Counted from the first letter of the stretch, positions 48,268-61,810 are shown. The stretch: DNA of 64,000 nucleotides from Combretum micranthum (GCA_024138025.1 JAMXBD010001254.1:1-64000); one strand, 5' to 3'. Notes: generated by a model not told the origin, from the sequence alone. Translations and numbers: made by a program.

Positions 48268-51200
48268 GTAAACCCCCAAATTTTTAGGATCGGTTTAGCA
48301 TAAAACCCTAAACCGGAAGTCAAACGGAACCCTAAAGATCAACAAAACCCTAGTTTACCGTAACCGATTAAGTCTGGCATTGCCGTTTTCTTTGGCCCTG
48401 GAAAACGAAGTTAGGTTAATTAGCTAGAATAGTTCGTAATAGCTATATGTTATATAAAAATATCAATTTTGGGAATTTCGGGTATCCTTTGAACCCGATC
48501 GGACACAGTTCTCGAAAAACGTGTCAGGGAGCCCAGAATAGTAAAAATATTCCAAATACACCGTTAGACTCGTAAAAATATAAGGTTTTCAAAAATATCA
48601 ATTTCGTAATTTTTCGGTAGCTAAAAATAACAGATATCGCATTTATATGCATATTTTCTTACTACCGGTACTTTATTAGTCATATCTATCTTACATTACA
48701 CTATTCATTACTATTCTATACTATTCTTTTATCTCTACTTTTTCTTACACCTATTCTTACACACTCCATAACCTATAATCCTTACTTTTTACCTTTCCCA
48801 TAACTTTATTTCATATCTACTTTACATATTACATCTTTTATTTAACAAAAATCAAAAAAATAAAATCTCTCTCCCCTTCCTTTAATTGTGGTAGGCGCCT
48901 CCCCCTCTCTCCATCTCCTCAATTTTGTTTCAATTTTTCTTTATTTTAATCACACAAAAATCCCTCCACATTTTCCTATAAATACCCCCCTTCTCTTTCA
49001 CTTCTTTCACACATTCACTACCCACAAATTCTTACCAAAACTCTCTCAAATTCTCCTCTCATAACTCTCTCAAAATACCATCCCAAAACTCTCTCAAAAT
49101 AATTCCATAACAACTTCTACCTATAACAAAAACCCATAACCACATACTACTACCAAAGTCTTCTTTAGGTAACCACTTTATACTATTTTCTTCTTCTTCA
49201 TGTCATGTAACTTTACATGACCATAGTGTGAGTTTCCAAAGACTATAAGTTATGGAAGCTACATTATGTTCATGTATTGTTCTTGTTCATGAAAAATCTA
49301 TTTATGTTCATGTTATTATTTTTGTTCATATTATTACTACTATATCTAAATATTATTATATATATATATATATATACCTATGCTTTAGAGCATATAAGCT
49401 CACTTGTAATTTATTTACTTTTATGCAATGCAATTTATTTACTTTCCTTTAAAATTTATTTATTAATTCCTTGCAATTTATTTACTTATACCTTGTTATT
49501 TTAAGACTAGTCTCAAGTCAAAACAAATTTTTCTTTCTTTCTTTTTTTATTTTATTTTGGGACTAGTCTACTTCTTAGTCTTAGGAGCCTTGAAAAAGCT
49601 AAGACTCCAATACTTGATTTAATTACTTATGTTATTTTACTTGCTATTATTTTCTCATAGTTCATGTTTATTTAAATTGTTGTCCAAAGTTTCAAGTTCG
49701 AAAAATAAATCGACAAAAAAGGAGATTTTCGACAGTTAGAAATAAGTTTATGAGAAAATCTATGATTTGAAAACAAAATAAAGTTATCTCCTTTCAAGTT
49801 ACAAGAAGAAACCACTAAAAAATTTAGAAACTAATTTACTATAAAAAGTTTCTTAAGTCACATATTGTTCTACATTGTTTTTATAAAGGAAAACAAATTT
49901 TTATGCATGGATAATTTCTATGAAAAACATGAAAGATGAGAATTGTCAATATAAGATTTTTGCAAATAAATAAGACAAAGGAATTTGTACAAGAAAAATG
50001 AATAGGATAGTAGTGTATTTTCTAACTCTAAAAAAAAAAATAAAATAATATTGGTATAGAAAACTTAGAAGAGAAAAATTCATTTTCAAAAGTTACTTGG
50101 ATATATTACATAAGCCGACATAAACTTTAAAGAAACAAAATAGTCATTTCAAGGAGTTTACCAACATGAAATTCTTATTTTCCTAAAACAACTCCAAAAC
50201 CGACATGGTTTTACTTAAGTAAAATAAATGGACAACAAAACACTTGAGCATGAATGAATATGAGCTAAGTAGTCATAAAAAGAGAATTTTTCAATTATAT
50301 AGATAACTAAGTATTTATCAAACAAATTTTGATTTCTTGAACCAAAGTTGTTTTATGTTGGAAAAATCCGTAGTGAATTTTGTCGCCACTGTTTTGGAGC
50401 CTATATGACCTTTTTTGTTAAAAATAAGTTTGGAAATGGGTAGATCTTTTTGAGTAGGTAGAAATCGGTATATTATATGCGCGATTCCGAGTTAAAATGA
50501 CCAAGTTATGACCATTTTAAGTTGGAACATTCCTTTATACGAACTTTAAGGTTCTTTTGACATTGTTTTGTCAAATTTCAAGAAAATTATCAAGGAATAC
50601 TCATTGTGGGTATTTTCTTTGGCTAGGTGACCCCGAGGAGTGTGTGAACGACTCATCCACATAGAGGATTAGTCGGCATGGCATCGTGAGTTTATTTCCA
50701 TTAAATGCTATACTTGTTGTGCTTGTAAATTAGTTGCATTAGAATTAGGAAAAGATAAACCGATATGTATGTAAAATAATTCTTTGAAAGAATTTTAAGA
50801 ATATCGGAGCCGGAATTGTTTTAAATGTTTGTTTTAGTATAACATTTGATTTGTATGAAATTCTTTGATCGCCTTAAATTCAAAAATAATTATGCTATGA
50901 CTTTATAAATAAATGAATTCATGCATACCACGAAGTGAGTCACATTGCATTTTGGGTTATTATCCTTGGGTGAGAAGGATAGTAAGCTCATGTCAAAAGC
51001 AACACCTGGCGAAAGATTCGAAGGCGATTGCTTGGCGGCTTAAAGGAAATGCTTGGCGAATGATCTGAAAGCAAGGTCAAATCAAGTAGATTCGGAATGC
51101 TTGGTGATGAGTGCTCGCAAGCTTAAAACTTTTTAATCAAAACTACTTGTTTTGAGGTTAAGTATCACCAAACCCCGAATGGAGGGCGCAAATCCATTCA

Positions 51201-51733
51201 ACATATAGTTCCCGGAAAACTATATGCTTGCTTGCCCATGTATATGTTGCGTTACATTTGATTGTTTAAACAACTTGTTTGAAATCTTATTACAAGAAGT
51301 TGTTTATGGAAATAGTTCTCACTAAGCCTATTAGCTTATACCCCCATAGATATCTTTTGCAGTTTCCCTACTTATGGTTAAGGCCACGAGGACCCTGCGG
51401 GCAGGTAATTTCTTTTAGATAAAGAAATCTTAGATGAAATTTAGTATTAGAGAAAATGTACAAATATCTTGTAATAGAATAGTGATCTTGGGAAATGTCT
51501 CTAAGTTTGTAAAACCATTTATATGAATAAATGATTATTATGAATCCTCTTTTCTTAACGTTTTATTTATATCTTCTTAAACTTTATAATTCCATAAATG
51601 GTCCTCTAAAGTTGTGAAAGTACGCCTTACACTTAATATAATAGCTTTTGGGAATGGCTAAAATTGTCATACTTAAGCTTTAATGTTGAGTGTGGCGGAC
51701 TATCACGTTTAGGGTACCCATTGGGGCATGACA
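48268..51733 (+). mobile_element. Solo LTR E (3,466 bp)
   Basis: Starts TGTAAACCCCC and ends GGGGCATGACA, with perfect TSD GTGGT (48263-48267, 51734-51738). It inserted antisense into element K's ORF1 region. Same subfamily as A, D and F: TATAAATA at 48977-48984, donor-like TTAGGTAACC near 49165, an (AT)n run at about 49359-49377, dyad block at 50455-50526, tandem array about 50995-51130, GGAGGGCGCAAATCC near 51180, and AATAAA at 51526-51531. It keeps the segment deleted in A. The plus frames 49252-49504 are by-products of T-rich DNA. Confidence 0.88.
48977..48984 (+). promoter_or_regulatory. Solo LTR E TATA box
   Basis: TATAAATA in the context CATTTTCC...CCCCCC, aligned with A, D and F. Confidence 0.6.
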
Positions 51734-51738
51734 GTGGT

Positions 51739-51937
51739 TAAGGTGAAAATGGGTTGTGTTTGAACATTGGCTTCATTGTCCTCAGTAATGTTCTGAGCAA
51801 GCGACTCAGCCAATTGTTGTAATGGTTCTATTGTTGGGGTTTATGTTGGTGGTGATGTGGATGGTTCTATATGTATAGGGGATAAATGTATTTGGGTTGT
51901 GGTTTCAAGGTTTTCAGTGTATGGTGTGGGTGATGTA
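51739..51937 (-). pseudogene. Element K ORF1 fragment between solo LTRs E and H
   Basis: Reading minus from 51937, a near-open frame gives PTPYTENLETTTQIHLSPIH, then IEPSTSPP, one stop, and TPTIEPLQQLAESLAQNITE followed by DNEANVQTQPIFTL. It is rich in Thr, Pro and Gln, a typical linker composition. It is bounded by E's duplication (GTGGT) on one side and H's (ATGTA) on the other, showing that both landed within the same gene about 0.2 kb apart. Confidence 0.55.
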
Positions 51938-54900
51938 TATAAGCCTCGAGATTTTTCATATAAATAGAAATAGATAGGAAAATAAAAAAAAAATAGAAAA
52001 ATAGATGATTAGTATTGCACTTAACAAATACTCTAGAATGAAACTATAAGTAGTAGTAAACTAGTGTATAATTCTAAAACCTAAACCAAAGATTCCTAGG
52101 TAGTATTAAATACTACTAATAAGATTTCATAGTGGGTATCAAAAACTCAAGATATAAGAATAATTTGTTAAGATTTTAAATACGATAAAGAGTAAATAAC
52201 CAACTAAGCTTATAGTTAGAAAACAATAATTTATGGATGAACCGTTAAGATTATAAATACACAATAAAAACAAAAACGGATCCATAACTCATAATATATA
52301 TTGCAGATAAATATTTAGATCACACTATTATTTTAGTTAGTAAATTCTTAAGCTATTAGAGTCTAAAACAAAAATTGGCCTATTAAGCTTAGAAAACCCT
52401 AATCGCGGGAGCTAAAACCCTAATAATAATTTATCACATGAACTTTAAACCCAAAGATGAACTCAATAACAACCTAGAAATTCTATAGAACTCTATATAA
52501 ATTTTTGGGAGAAAACCCTTGAATAATGTCATTTTGGTACCCGTTTAACTTATTAAACTATCCTAAAAACTGAGATAAATTAACTAGATATCATTATAAT
52601 GTTATTTACTCTAATATTTCAATGCAAATTGCACCCAATTTGTGGCTAGGAATTCTTTAGGATATGTACGGTCGGAATTTTCAAACAAGTTGCCCAAATA
52701 TGCACCAAACAAGGTCAACATGACTATGGATTAGCCAATGAAATTTTCCCAATAAAACACTTCAATTAATGCAACCAAACCATGGTGTAACTCAGCTGGT
52801 TTTGGTAGAAAAAAACTTCTCCATTTTGTCCTCAAAATGCAGCTCTGTTCTTATTATATATACAAACATTTACTTAGTAACAAACAAACCACATAAACCA
52901 CATCTAACAAAGACATTTAAGTACACAAGACCACCCCTGATCAGTAACAATAACAAGCTCAAAGACAACCCATAACAGTCACTCAAAAGCAATTAGAACT
53001 CACCTAAAACATATACCAACACAACCATTAACAAATTTGGAAAGGGAAGACGAGGTAAGTTAATTCGTTTTAAGTAGTTTAAAATGATTGAATATGGTCT
53101 TAAAACATACTTCTATCATCCTAGGGTCGAAACAAGCTTTGGGAGAAGGATTAATATCACCAAACTCGTCCAAACAAGGTAAGTTGTATGAAAACCCTAG
53201 TTACACTCTTAAATATCATAAAACAAAGATTATATGCATGTTAATATATTATGGGATGTTATATGTATATATAAAGTATGCAGTAATACTTAGGAACACT
53301 CTAGGAATGCTTAAAAGTGAATTTGATAAACATATGTATTGAGAAAAATAAAGTACAAACGGAAGAAAAATTGGAGAAAATGACGAACAGTGCCAATGCT
53401 AGCTATACACTAGCAGCTTATACACCCAACGTGGAGGCTTATAGGGATAGGCTAACAGTATAGAAGCGGTATAGCCTTGAACAGAGGTTACATAAATTTT
53501 GAATTCACGTAAATTTCGTCCAACATCGGCTCTGGAATTCAAATCTAGCAACGTTTGAGGTCGATATACGCCACAACGCCAATAGTATTCGTTAAACGCT
53601 AGCGGCCTTTGAGCTAGCATACATTGGCATTTCTCTTGTGTAAAAATTTACACAAATGTCGGCATGTGGGAACCAACATCGGCGGCGTATGATGTCGACG
53701 TACGTGTAAAATTTTCTAAATCTGTTTCGTCCAAAACCAATGTATATATTATATATTTATATATATGTGTAATAAGAGAAATAAAATAAGATTTAGAAAG
53801 TAAATTCAACTAAAAAGATTTAAAAGATTAATAAAATGTAATAAAGTGTAATTTAGCAACTCCTAAAATTATTAGAAATTATTACTATCAATATTATTGC
53901 TAATATTAATATATTGTACAAATAGAAATGAATTATAAATATTCTAAATAATTATTTAATATAGATATATAAGAATGGAAATCTAAATAAGCTAAATTTA
54001 TGAATAGTGTGGCTTCGAAAAATGACGAAATAATTATATGAAATAGATTAAGAGAAACACATCAAAACTAAATAATAAGAAATCAATACTAGTTACCATA
54101 ATATGTTAACTAAACGAACGATATAAAAATAATGATAATAATAATAGTAAAAATATCAATATACTGAGTACGAATTCTAATTTTCCAATAAAAATATATA
54201 AATATTAAATAAGATTAAGACAAGCAAAATGAAAATAAATATTAAATAATAATCGATTATTATAAGACCATTAAAGGACCAATATAGTAATGGAAACAAA
54301 ACTAAATACCAATATAGGATACTTAAACATTCATAGGAGTTTAGTTATATAATTCATACCTTATTAATGAATATTTTTATTCATCTAGGTGACTTTGATA
54401 CTATAGAGGACTTTCCGCCTAATTATTACGACTAGCTAATATGAGCAGGTGAGTAACTTAGTCATATTATACTGTTTATGCTTGTAATTAGTTGAATATG
54501 TAATGCAAAGATAATAATATGATTGTTTTGGCACTATTGTTGAAATGTGTTGTAATCTGATTGTATGGTTGCTAATCTATGATAACGAAAGTGATAACAG
54601 TAATTGTTTGATAATTGTGAATAGCATATTATAAGCGGTTTATGTAATGTTTGGACACCCTAAGTCTAATTAAGAATTATTCACTTGTAATTAAAACAAT
54701 CATGCATACACGAACTGCATTATGGCATATACAGAAATGGTGACAGCTATATGTATTAATATTTCGGTTCTTGTTAATGCTTGGTTTTTCTAAAGTATTA
54801 GTTCTTCCAAGGTTTTCTTTATTCCGTCAGTTTTATGGGAACTAAGTGGTAACGAAGAATGCCGCTCGTAGTATCACTTTGAAATGATTAATACTTAGGG

Positions 54901-55595
54901 AGTTTCTAAGGATTGATACAGGAAATGGTCAGTTAAAATATTATAAAGCTAAAAGTGATAACTCTAAAACGAGAATTTGTTGATTTTCCTGTAAACTTAG
55001 TTTCTCTTGGGTAGGTGGGTCATAAAGTAATTGTTTTTCAACCCAAAAAAGAGGGCGTAAATCTTTTTCCTGTTTGGATTCCAGATCATCCAAGCTTGTA
55101 TTTAAGCATATGATTGAGTGATTACAATACATATTGATTTGGTAATACACTTGTTTGATGTGTAATATGTTTAGTTATTCAATGAGCCCGTGGTGTCGCT
55201 CACACTCCTAAAGACATTTCAGATTTACTCTATGACTGTAGGTAGTTACATCCAGGAGTATGGTCCTGGTAAGATCTTAGGAGCTGGATTCTCATGGGTC
55301 AAATCGGGATAAGTTGCTTTCTATGATTCCTAGTATAGATTAGTTAGTATATGAATTATCTGTTATGTATTTGGAGACTTATAGAAAGATTACATTGTCT
55401 GTAATATCTTTATGATATTCTTTACTCATGATGACAATTATTTACTAATTTATATTTTACATGTGTTTATCCTTTCTTATCAAAACAACTAAAAGAGCCT
55501 GTTTTTGGAAAATATGTCACTCTTCAAAAGTAATCTAGTGATAGTATTCAAGTGTGGCTTGTTTACTACTACTAGGGTGCCCTCGAGGCATGATA
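51938..55595 (+). mobile_element. Solo LTR H (3,658 bp)
   Basis: Starts TATAAGCCTCGAG and ends CCCTCGAGGCATGATA, degenerate forms of TGTAAACCCC and GGGGCGTGACA. TSD ATGTA is perfect (51933-51937, 55596-55600). It is the same subfamily as G. They share, for example, TTAAGC/TTAAGCTAT...AAACAAAAATTG near the start and AGAGGGCGTAAATCTTTTTC at 55049 (in G, minus strand near 57370). A donor-like AAGGTAAGT is at 53177-53185. The region 53390-53720, CG-rich in G, is mostly changed to TG/CA here, so H is older. No dyad block was found. Short frames such as 52769-52975 have no recognised domain. Confidence 0.83.
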
Positions 55596-55600
55596 ATGTA

Positions 55601-55684
55601 TGTGTGTATAGAGATGGGGTCTGGCATCATTGTCATCATCATTATCATCAAATGTGACTCTGCCAAAATAGGTTATGGAGAGGG
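55601..55684 (-). pseudogene. Element K ORF1 fragment between solo LTRs H and F
   Basis: 84 bases of host sequence between the duplications ATGTA (H) and GAGGG (F). The minus strand reads open in one frame with Asp/Thr-rich sequence. It is too short to identify alone, but it joins 62472 on one side and 51937 on the other when the insertions are removed. Confidence 0.5.
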
Positions 55685-56373
55685 TGTAAACCCCCAAAGT
55701 TTTATGATCGATTAAGCTTAAACCCTAATTAGAAGGTTAACCGAAAATACTAAAGTCAACAAAACCCTAGTCAGACGTAACGTTCAAGTCCGACAATCCC
55801 GTGTTCGTAACCCTAAGTGAGTAAGTGAGAGATTAGTATGTAGAATAGTTTGTAATAACATAAAAAGCTTAAAAATATTAGATTAGTTAAATCGCGATTT
55901 TTTTGAGCCCAATCTGATACAGTTTTCAAAAAGCATGTCCCGGGGCTCGGAATAGTAAAAATATTCCGGATATATCGTTAGACTCATAAAGAGATAAGGT
56001 TTTCAAGAACATCAGTTTTATAATTTTTTGGTAACTAAAAATATCAGATATCATAATTATGCGTGTATTTTCTTACTACCGGCACTTTATTTGTCATATC
56101 TACGTTACATTGCACTATTCATTATTATTCTACACTATTTATCTATCTCTACTTTTTCTTACAACATACTCTTACAACCATACACATATTTTCTTCCAAT
56201 TTTCATTACTAATACAACTTCACATATCTCATATCTTACTTTTCATTAACAAAAATATAAAAAAATAAATTTTCTCTCTCTCCCACTCAATTTGTGCCGC
56301 CCCCCTTCCCATTCCTCTCAATTTGTTTTATTTTTATTTATTTAATTAACACAATTTACCCTCCACTTTTTCC

Positions 56374-56381
56374 TATAAATA
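56374..56381 (+). promoter_or_regulatory. Solo LTR F TATA box
   Basis: TATAAATA aligned with A, D and E. It lies about 500 bases before the G insertion, so transcripts from it would now run antisense into G. Confidence 0.6.
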
Positions 56382-56873
56382 CCTCATATTTCTTCCATTT
56401 CCTTCACACCTTTATACACTACAATTACTCTCTCAAAATCTCTCCAAAGTTCTCTCAAAGTTCTATCTAGTTTATCTTTCATAGGTAACGCTTCTTTAAG
56501 TTTTCCTTATGTTCATTTGCTTAGTATGAGCATAGTGTGTGTTTTCTAAACCCATAGAGGTTAGGAAAGCAACAATATATTCATACTTTGTTCTTGTTCA
56601 TCAATCTATTTTCTTTTATGTTGTTCTTATGTTTATCTAACTAAATATATCTATGTAGTTATATATATCTTTTAGAGCATATAAGTTTATTTGTTATTGC
56701 AATTTATTTACTTTCCTTGCAATTTATTTACTTATCTTGCAATTTATTTACTTTCAAGTTGTTTTAAGACTAGTCTTTCTAGTCTTAGACTTGTCTTCAT
56801 CAAGTCAAAACAATTTTCTTCTTTCTTTTGGGACTAGTCTATTCTTAGTCCCAGGAAGCTATGAAGAAGCTAA

Positions 56874-59800
56874 TGTCACGCCCCGAGGGTACCCTAGTAG
56901 TAATAAATAAGTTGCACTTGAATATTATCCCCAGATTACCTTCAGAGAATGACAGGTTTTTAAAACAACAGGATGTTTTAAGTTGCTTGATAAGAAATAA
57001 CAAATATATGAGAGAAATGATTTAGTGAATAACCATTACAAACTATTACAAACCATATATCTCTGTTGAAGTATACAACTAAATAATCTACTCTAATAGT
57101 ACATAACCATCAAACTAAAATAGATCTGTAGACTTCTAGCTTCAAAGCCCTTACCGGAGCCATATTCCTGGATGTAACTAACCAGGGACGTAAAGTGAAC
57201 CTGAAAAGACTGTAGGAGTATGAGCGAAACCACAGCTCAGTGAATAACCAGACATACCATACATCACACAAGTCATTAACAAATCATATGCAATGCAATC
57301 ACTCAACCATATGCACAGATACAAGTTTGGATGATCTAGAATCCAAACAGGAAAAAGATTTACGCCCTCTTTTTAATGGGTTGAAGAACAAAAACTCAAT
57401 GACCCACCTGCCCAGGAGAGACTAAGTACACAGGAGAATCAACGATTTCTCGTTTTAATGTTATCACTTTGAATATAGTGGCTTCCACAAACCATCTCCT
57501 GCAATCCCCTTAGAAACTCCCTAAGTATTAATCATTTCAAAGCGATTCTACGGGCGACGTTCTTCGGTGCCTTTTAGTTCCTCATAGGACCGCCAGACCA
57601 AAGAGAACCTTGGAAGACTCACACATTGGATCAACCAAGCAAAAACAGAGATCCGAAATATTAATACGTAGCAGGCTGTCACAACCATATATGCAATAAT
57701 GCAATTCGTGCAATGCATGTCCATATTATTTGGTTAAGTCCATAATTCTTAATCAAATTCGGGGTGACCATACATTACACACAATCATCAATATATTACT
57801 GCACAACACCAACCATTGCGTTATCGCTTGTATAAAGATATTTTAGCAATCATACAATCAGATCATATCATACTTTCAACAAACACTCATTTGTTTATCT
57901 TGCATTACATATTCGACTATTTACAACCACAACCAGTACAATATGACTGAATTACTCACCTGCTCATACCGACTCAGTCGTAGTAGTCCACTGGTAGATC
58001 TTCTAATGAGTCAAATTCACCTATTTAAAACAAAATATTCATCAATACATCTAGCTAAATCCTACATGTGATTGTGTCCTAGACTCGATATTAATACTTA
58101 GTATATCGGTTTTTCCTATTTAATCTCACATAATTGTTTGGTTATTTTTAGAAGTCATATTACTCAGGAAATTAACTTATTTCAATTTCCATTCTTATAT
58201 ATTTTATCTTGTTAAAACAAATATTAGACTAATATACTCTAAATATTTTCTTAGTTCTAGGGTTTCAAAAGTTAATAGATATTAATTCTAAATAGACTTA
58301 AATACTTGTATTAAAGTCACTATCTAATACATATTTATATAAAACATATATACATACTTAGTAATATATATATATATATATATATATAAATTCGGTTTAG
58401 GTCAGAAAAGCTTTCGTTGGAAAAATTTTAGCTGTAAGCCGGCTCAAGGCCGCCGGCCTAAATCCCCAGGTGCCGGTGTAAAATCATTTTGAAGAAAAAT
58501 TTCGTATCGAAAGCACCGGTGTTGAAAGCTGCCAGCTTACAACGTACGCCGGCCCTACGCCGCCGGCGTAGATCTCCAGGTAGCCGGCTTACGTTGATAT
58601 TTTACGTGAAAATTATTTTACGTAGCCTCTGTTTGAGTGTAAGCCGCCGGCCTATCCATGTAAGCCGCCGGCGTACATCGTTTACACTGCCGGCCTTGAG
58701 GCAGCGTTGCACTGTTCATCATCTTCCTCCTCGGTTCGATTCTTTTTCTTTGATTTTTACACGTTAGAAACTTACTTAAACTACTTCTAAGAGTTTATAC
58801 ATCATATATAAGGATATATAACAACTTTTAACACGTTTAAACACATAAATACATAGTTTCGATTCTTTGAAAATAACTAGGGTTTTGAAATTTTACCTCG
58901 TTGGAGCTCTTTGAGTGCAATCCGAAGCTTGTGTTTGTGTTTAATATGTTCCTAAGATGATTTTAAGTCAGATACAACTCTTATATTTGAACGAAAATCC
59001 TTTGAATCATGTCAACTTACCTTTGAGCTCGTTTTTGAGGGTTTTTGGCTCCGTTTTTCCTTTGATCCGAGTTTATGGTTTATGATCTGTTTGTTCTTCG
59101 TTTTTAGTTCGATTTGGTTGTTGTTTGGGAGTATTTTCGTGCTGAGGAATGCAAAGATTAACGAGTTTTGGCCTGTTCTCCATTAAGATCACTTATTGCA
59201 CATATATATAAGAGAAGAAAAAGAAAGAAGTTTCGGTTGCTTTCTCCTCCAATTCTCCCCCGAATTTGTTCTCATCCTGCTGTTATTTTCAAGCCCATTA
59301 ATGTTAAAGTGACTTGGCAACATGTGATTGGTGTGGGTGGTTGATTTTTGTGGAAATTTGGTCCATGATTGAAGCAAATCCGGCTCTCCTCTTCTTCTAC
59401 TTCAACTTGCACCAACTCAGCCGCATTTTCCCCACCGAAACAGCAGCCCCAATATATATATATATATATATTAGTTTAATATTCTAATTAAATCTTGAGT
59501 CAATTATACGGTTATACGGATATATATTAGCTAGTATTTGGAAGTTTTTGTACAAAAATATGCTTATAAATTTATACAAAACACTTAGATTTTCAAATAA
59601 TACAAATTTAGGGTATATATACACGTAGTTAATTATTCGAATAATTTTATCTTCTGCGATTTAGATTTCTTAAGCTCATTGGGTCAATTTTTGTTTCAGG
59701 CTCCGATAGCTTAAGAAAACTCGGTTTAGAACAAAAGCGTGATCCGATTATTTATTTGAAGTTTAGATTTTGAGTTATTTGTCAGTTTATATTTTCGTTG

Positions 59801-60340
59801 TGTATTTAAAATCTTAACGGTTCATTTTTGGATCATCGTTTTCTAGTTATAAGCGTATATGATCATTTATACAGTATTGGGCTTCATACAAAAATTAAAC
59901 TATGTTTATATCTCTAGTTTTGATACTGAACATAGATTCTTATTAGTAGCTTTTAAATTTAACTAGGGATCTCAAAATTAGGGTTTAAGTCTATATATAA
60001 ACTCATTATTAATCATTATTCTAGTCTTGAATCATTATCGGGATCAAAAACAATCATTTAATCTTTGTATTCACATTTTCTATTTAAATCTATTGGTATA
60101 CTAGGTTTCGGGTCTAGATTTTAGATCATATCTTGAATTGGTTATTCAAGATACAAGATCCCGTTTTTGATATTAACTAGGGTTAAAGAATCTCTTTATT
60201 CGATTCCTAAATGCTTCATTTATCCAAAAATCTAAATATTAACCTATTATTAGACTTCACTCAGAATCTAAATCTATTATCTAGTTTATACAATCTATTA
60301 TAAAATCGGGTACTAAGGTGAAAATTTCCTGGGGTTTACA
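56874..60340 (-). mobile_element. Solo LTR G (3,467 bp, minus strand), nested in F
   Basis: The plus strand begins TGTCACGCCCC and ends GGGGTTTACA. TSD GCTAA is perfect (56869-56873, 60341-60345). It has clean TG/CA termini and an intact CG-rich block (58430-58720), so it is the youngest insertion that can be ordered here. On the minus strand it has a TATA-like run at about 59213-59203, a donor-like CGAGGTAAAA at about 58899-58890, AGAGGGCGTAAATC near 57371-57358, and the CACTGAGCTGTGG block at 57243-57231. (AT)n runs are at 58365-58388 and 59455-59471. The subfamily is shared with H. The plus-strand frame 58489-58767 is an artefact of the CG-rich block. Confidence 0.88.
58430..58720. repeat. 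CG-rich GCCGGC repeat block in solo LTR G
   Basis: At least eight GCCGG / CCGGC words, several in the palindromic form GCCGCCGGC, spaced irregularly (58438, 58450, 58560, 58643, 58664, 58690). It is an island of CpG/CHG sites in otherwise AT-rich DNA. The homologous part of H (53390-53720) keeps only traces. Confidence 0.8.
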
Positions 60341-61732
60341 GCTAAGGCTCCCAATACTTGACAATTATTATTATGCTTATTTATTTCTTATATCTTTATT
60401 ACCTTATCTTATGATAATTTTATCTTTATAAACTACATGATCATATTCATGCATGGCTAATAAGTTGTTGTCCAGATAAAATGAATCTTTTTTATGAAAG
60501 AATAAAATTTGATAAAATCTTTTTTAAAGGGGTATGTAAACTCATTATGAAACTTCAAACTATTAATAAAAGAAGTTTCTTCAAAAGTCTAAAGATATCT
60601 CCTTTTCAATTAAAGAAGTCTTGATATATCGATAATAACTTAACACTATTTTTTTTTTATCAACTTTCTAAACCAAAAGCTAAATAAGTTTTCAAGAAAA
60701 TCAAATTACAAGGAAAATGAAAATAAAAATAAATTTTCAAAGAATAAACTCATCAAGTACTACTAAAGTAAACTTTTGGAAACTCTATTTTTCAACATCA
60801 AAAGACCAAACTTTATTTTCAACTCACTTTTGATAAAATAAAGAATCAAAATATAGTATATTAGATTTTGAACATCCAAAAATTTATAAGTTACTTCACC
60901 CACATAAAGTAAAGTCTAACAAATCCAAATTTTCTAAAACACTAGAAAAGGCTGTTTTAAGAAAATAAATTAAAAAGATAACACCTATAGCTTCATGCAT
61001 AAATTATGAGTCTATTTATATACATAAGGAATTCTTTTCAAAAATATACATTTGAGTTTTACTTAAACAAGCCTTAGTAAAGGAAGGATTAGAAAATATT
61101 GTTTTTCAAGAAAGGAATTTTCATATTAGATCTGTACCCTTCTAATCCGAGACTCAAATGACCTTTTATAGTAAAAGTAACCTTAGAAATGGATAGATCT
61201 TTTCAAGTAGGTAGAAAACGACATATAATATGCGAAATTCCGAGTTAAAATGAGCAAGTTATGGCCATTTTAAGTTGGAACTTCATTCAATCCGATTTTA
61301 CAGCAAATTGAAGACAGACTTAGAATTTTTAAAGTAGAAATTCTATGAAAGACTTATTTTGGGTATTTCATCTTGTTTAGGTGAAGAAGGAATCGACATC
61401 GCCTTCCTAGAAAATTATTTCTTGATTGTTCTTATAAGTAGTAGCACTAGAGAGTAAGGGAAAAGATAAATGAATAAATATTGTGTGATTTGGATTCATG
61501 ATTGAATGACGTCGTTGTTGAATAAAAGCTAAGTATATCGAAAAAGGAATTGATGAATAACTTATGTTTTCTTGCAATGGTATGATGAATATTGTTTTGG
61601 TCATCTTTAACTTGAACTCGACGATAATTGAATAAACCAATATTAAAAACAATTCATGCATAATATATTGTGAGTCATATTTATTTTTCACTATTATTCT
61701 TCGTGTGGGGAACGAGGAGTCCTAATGGTGGC

Positions 61733-61810
61733 TAGTAGGAGCCAGAAAGTCTACATGGGTTAGTAGGAGTCAGAGAGTCTACAGGGCAAGTAGGAGCTGG
61801 TAAGTCTAGA
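61733..61810 (+). repeat. 28-bp tandem array in solo LTR F
   Basis: TAGTAGGAGCCAGAAAGTCT, then TAGTAGGAGTCAGAGAGTCT 28 bases later, then AGTAGGAGCTGGTAAGTCT. It lies just before the GAGGGCGTAAAATC block, where A, B, D and E carry arrays of other units. Confidence 0.8.

Noticed and set aside
46749..48287. Plus-strand frames of 99, 149 and 62 codons
   Set aside because: Antisense to the Glu/Lys-rich ORF1 region of K; their Ser/Phe/Leu richness is the complement of GAA/AAG codons.
58489..58767. 92-codon Arg/Ser-rich frame
   Set aside because: By-product of the CG-rich GCCGGC block in solo LTR G; absent in H.
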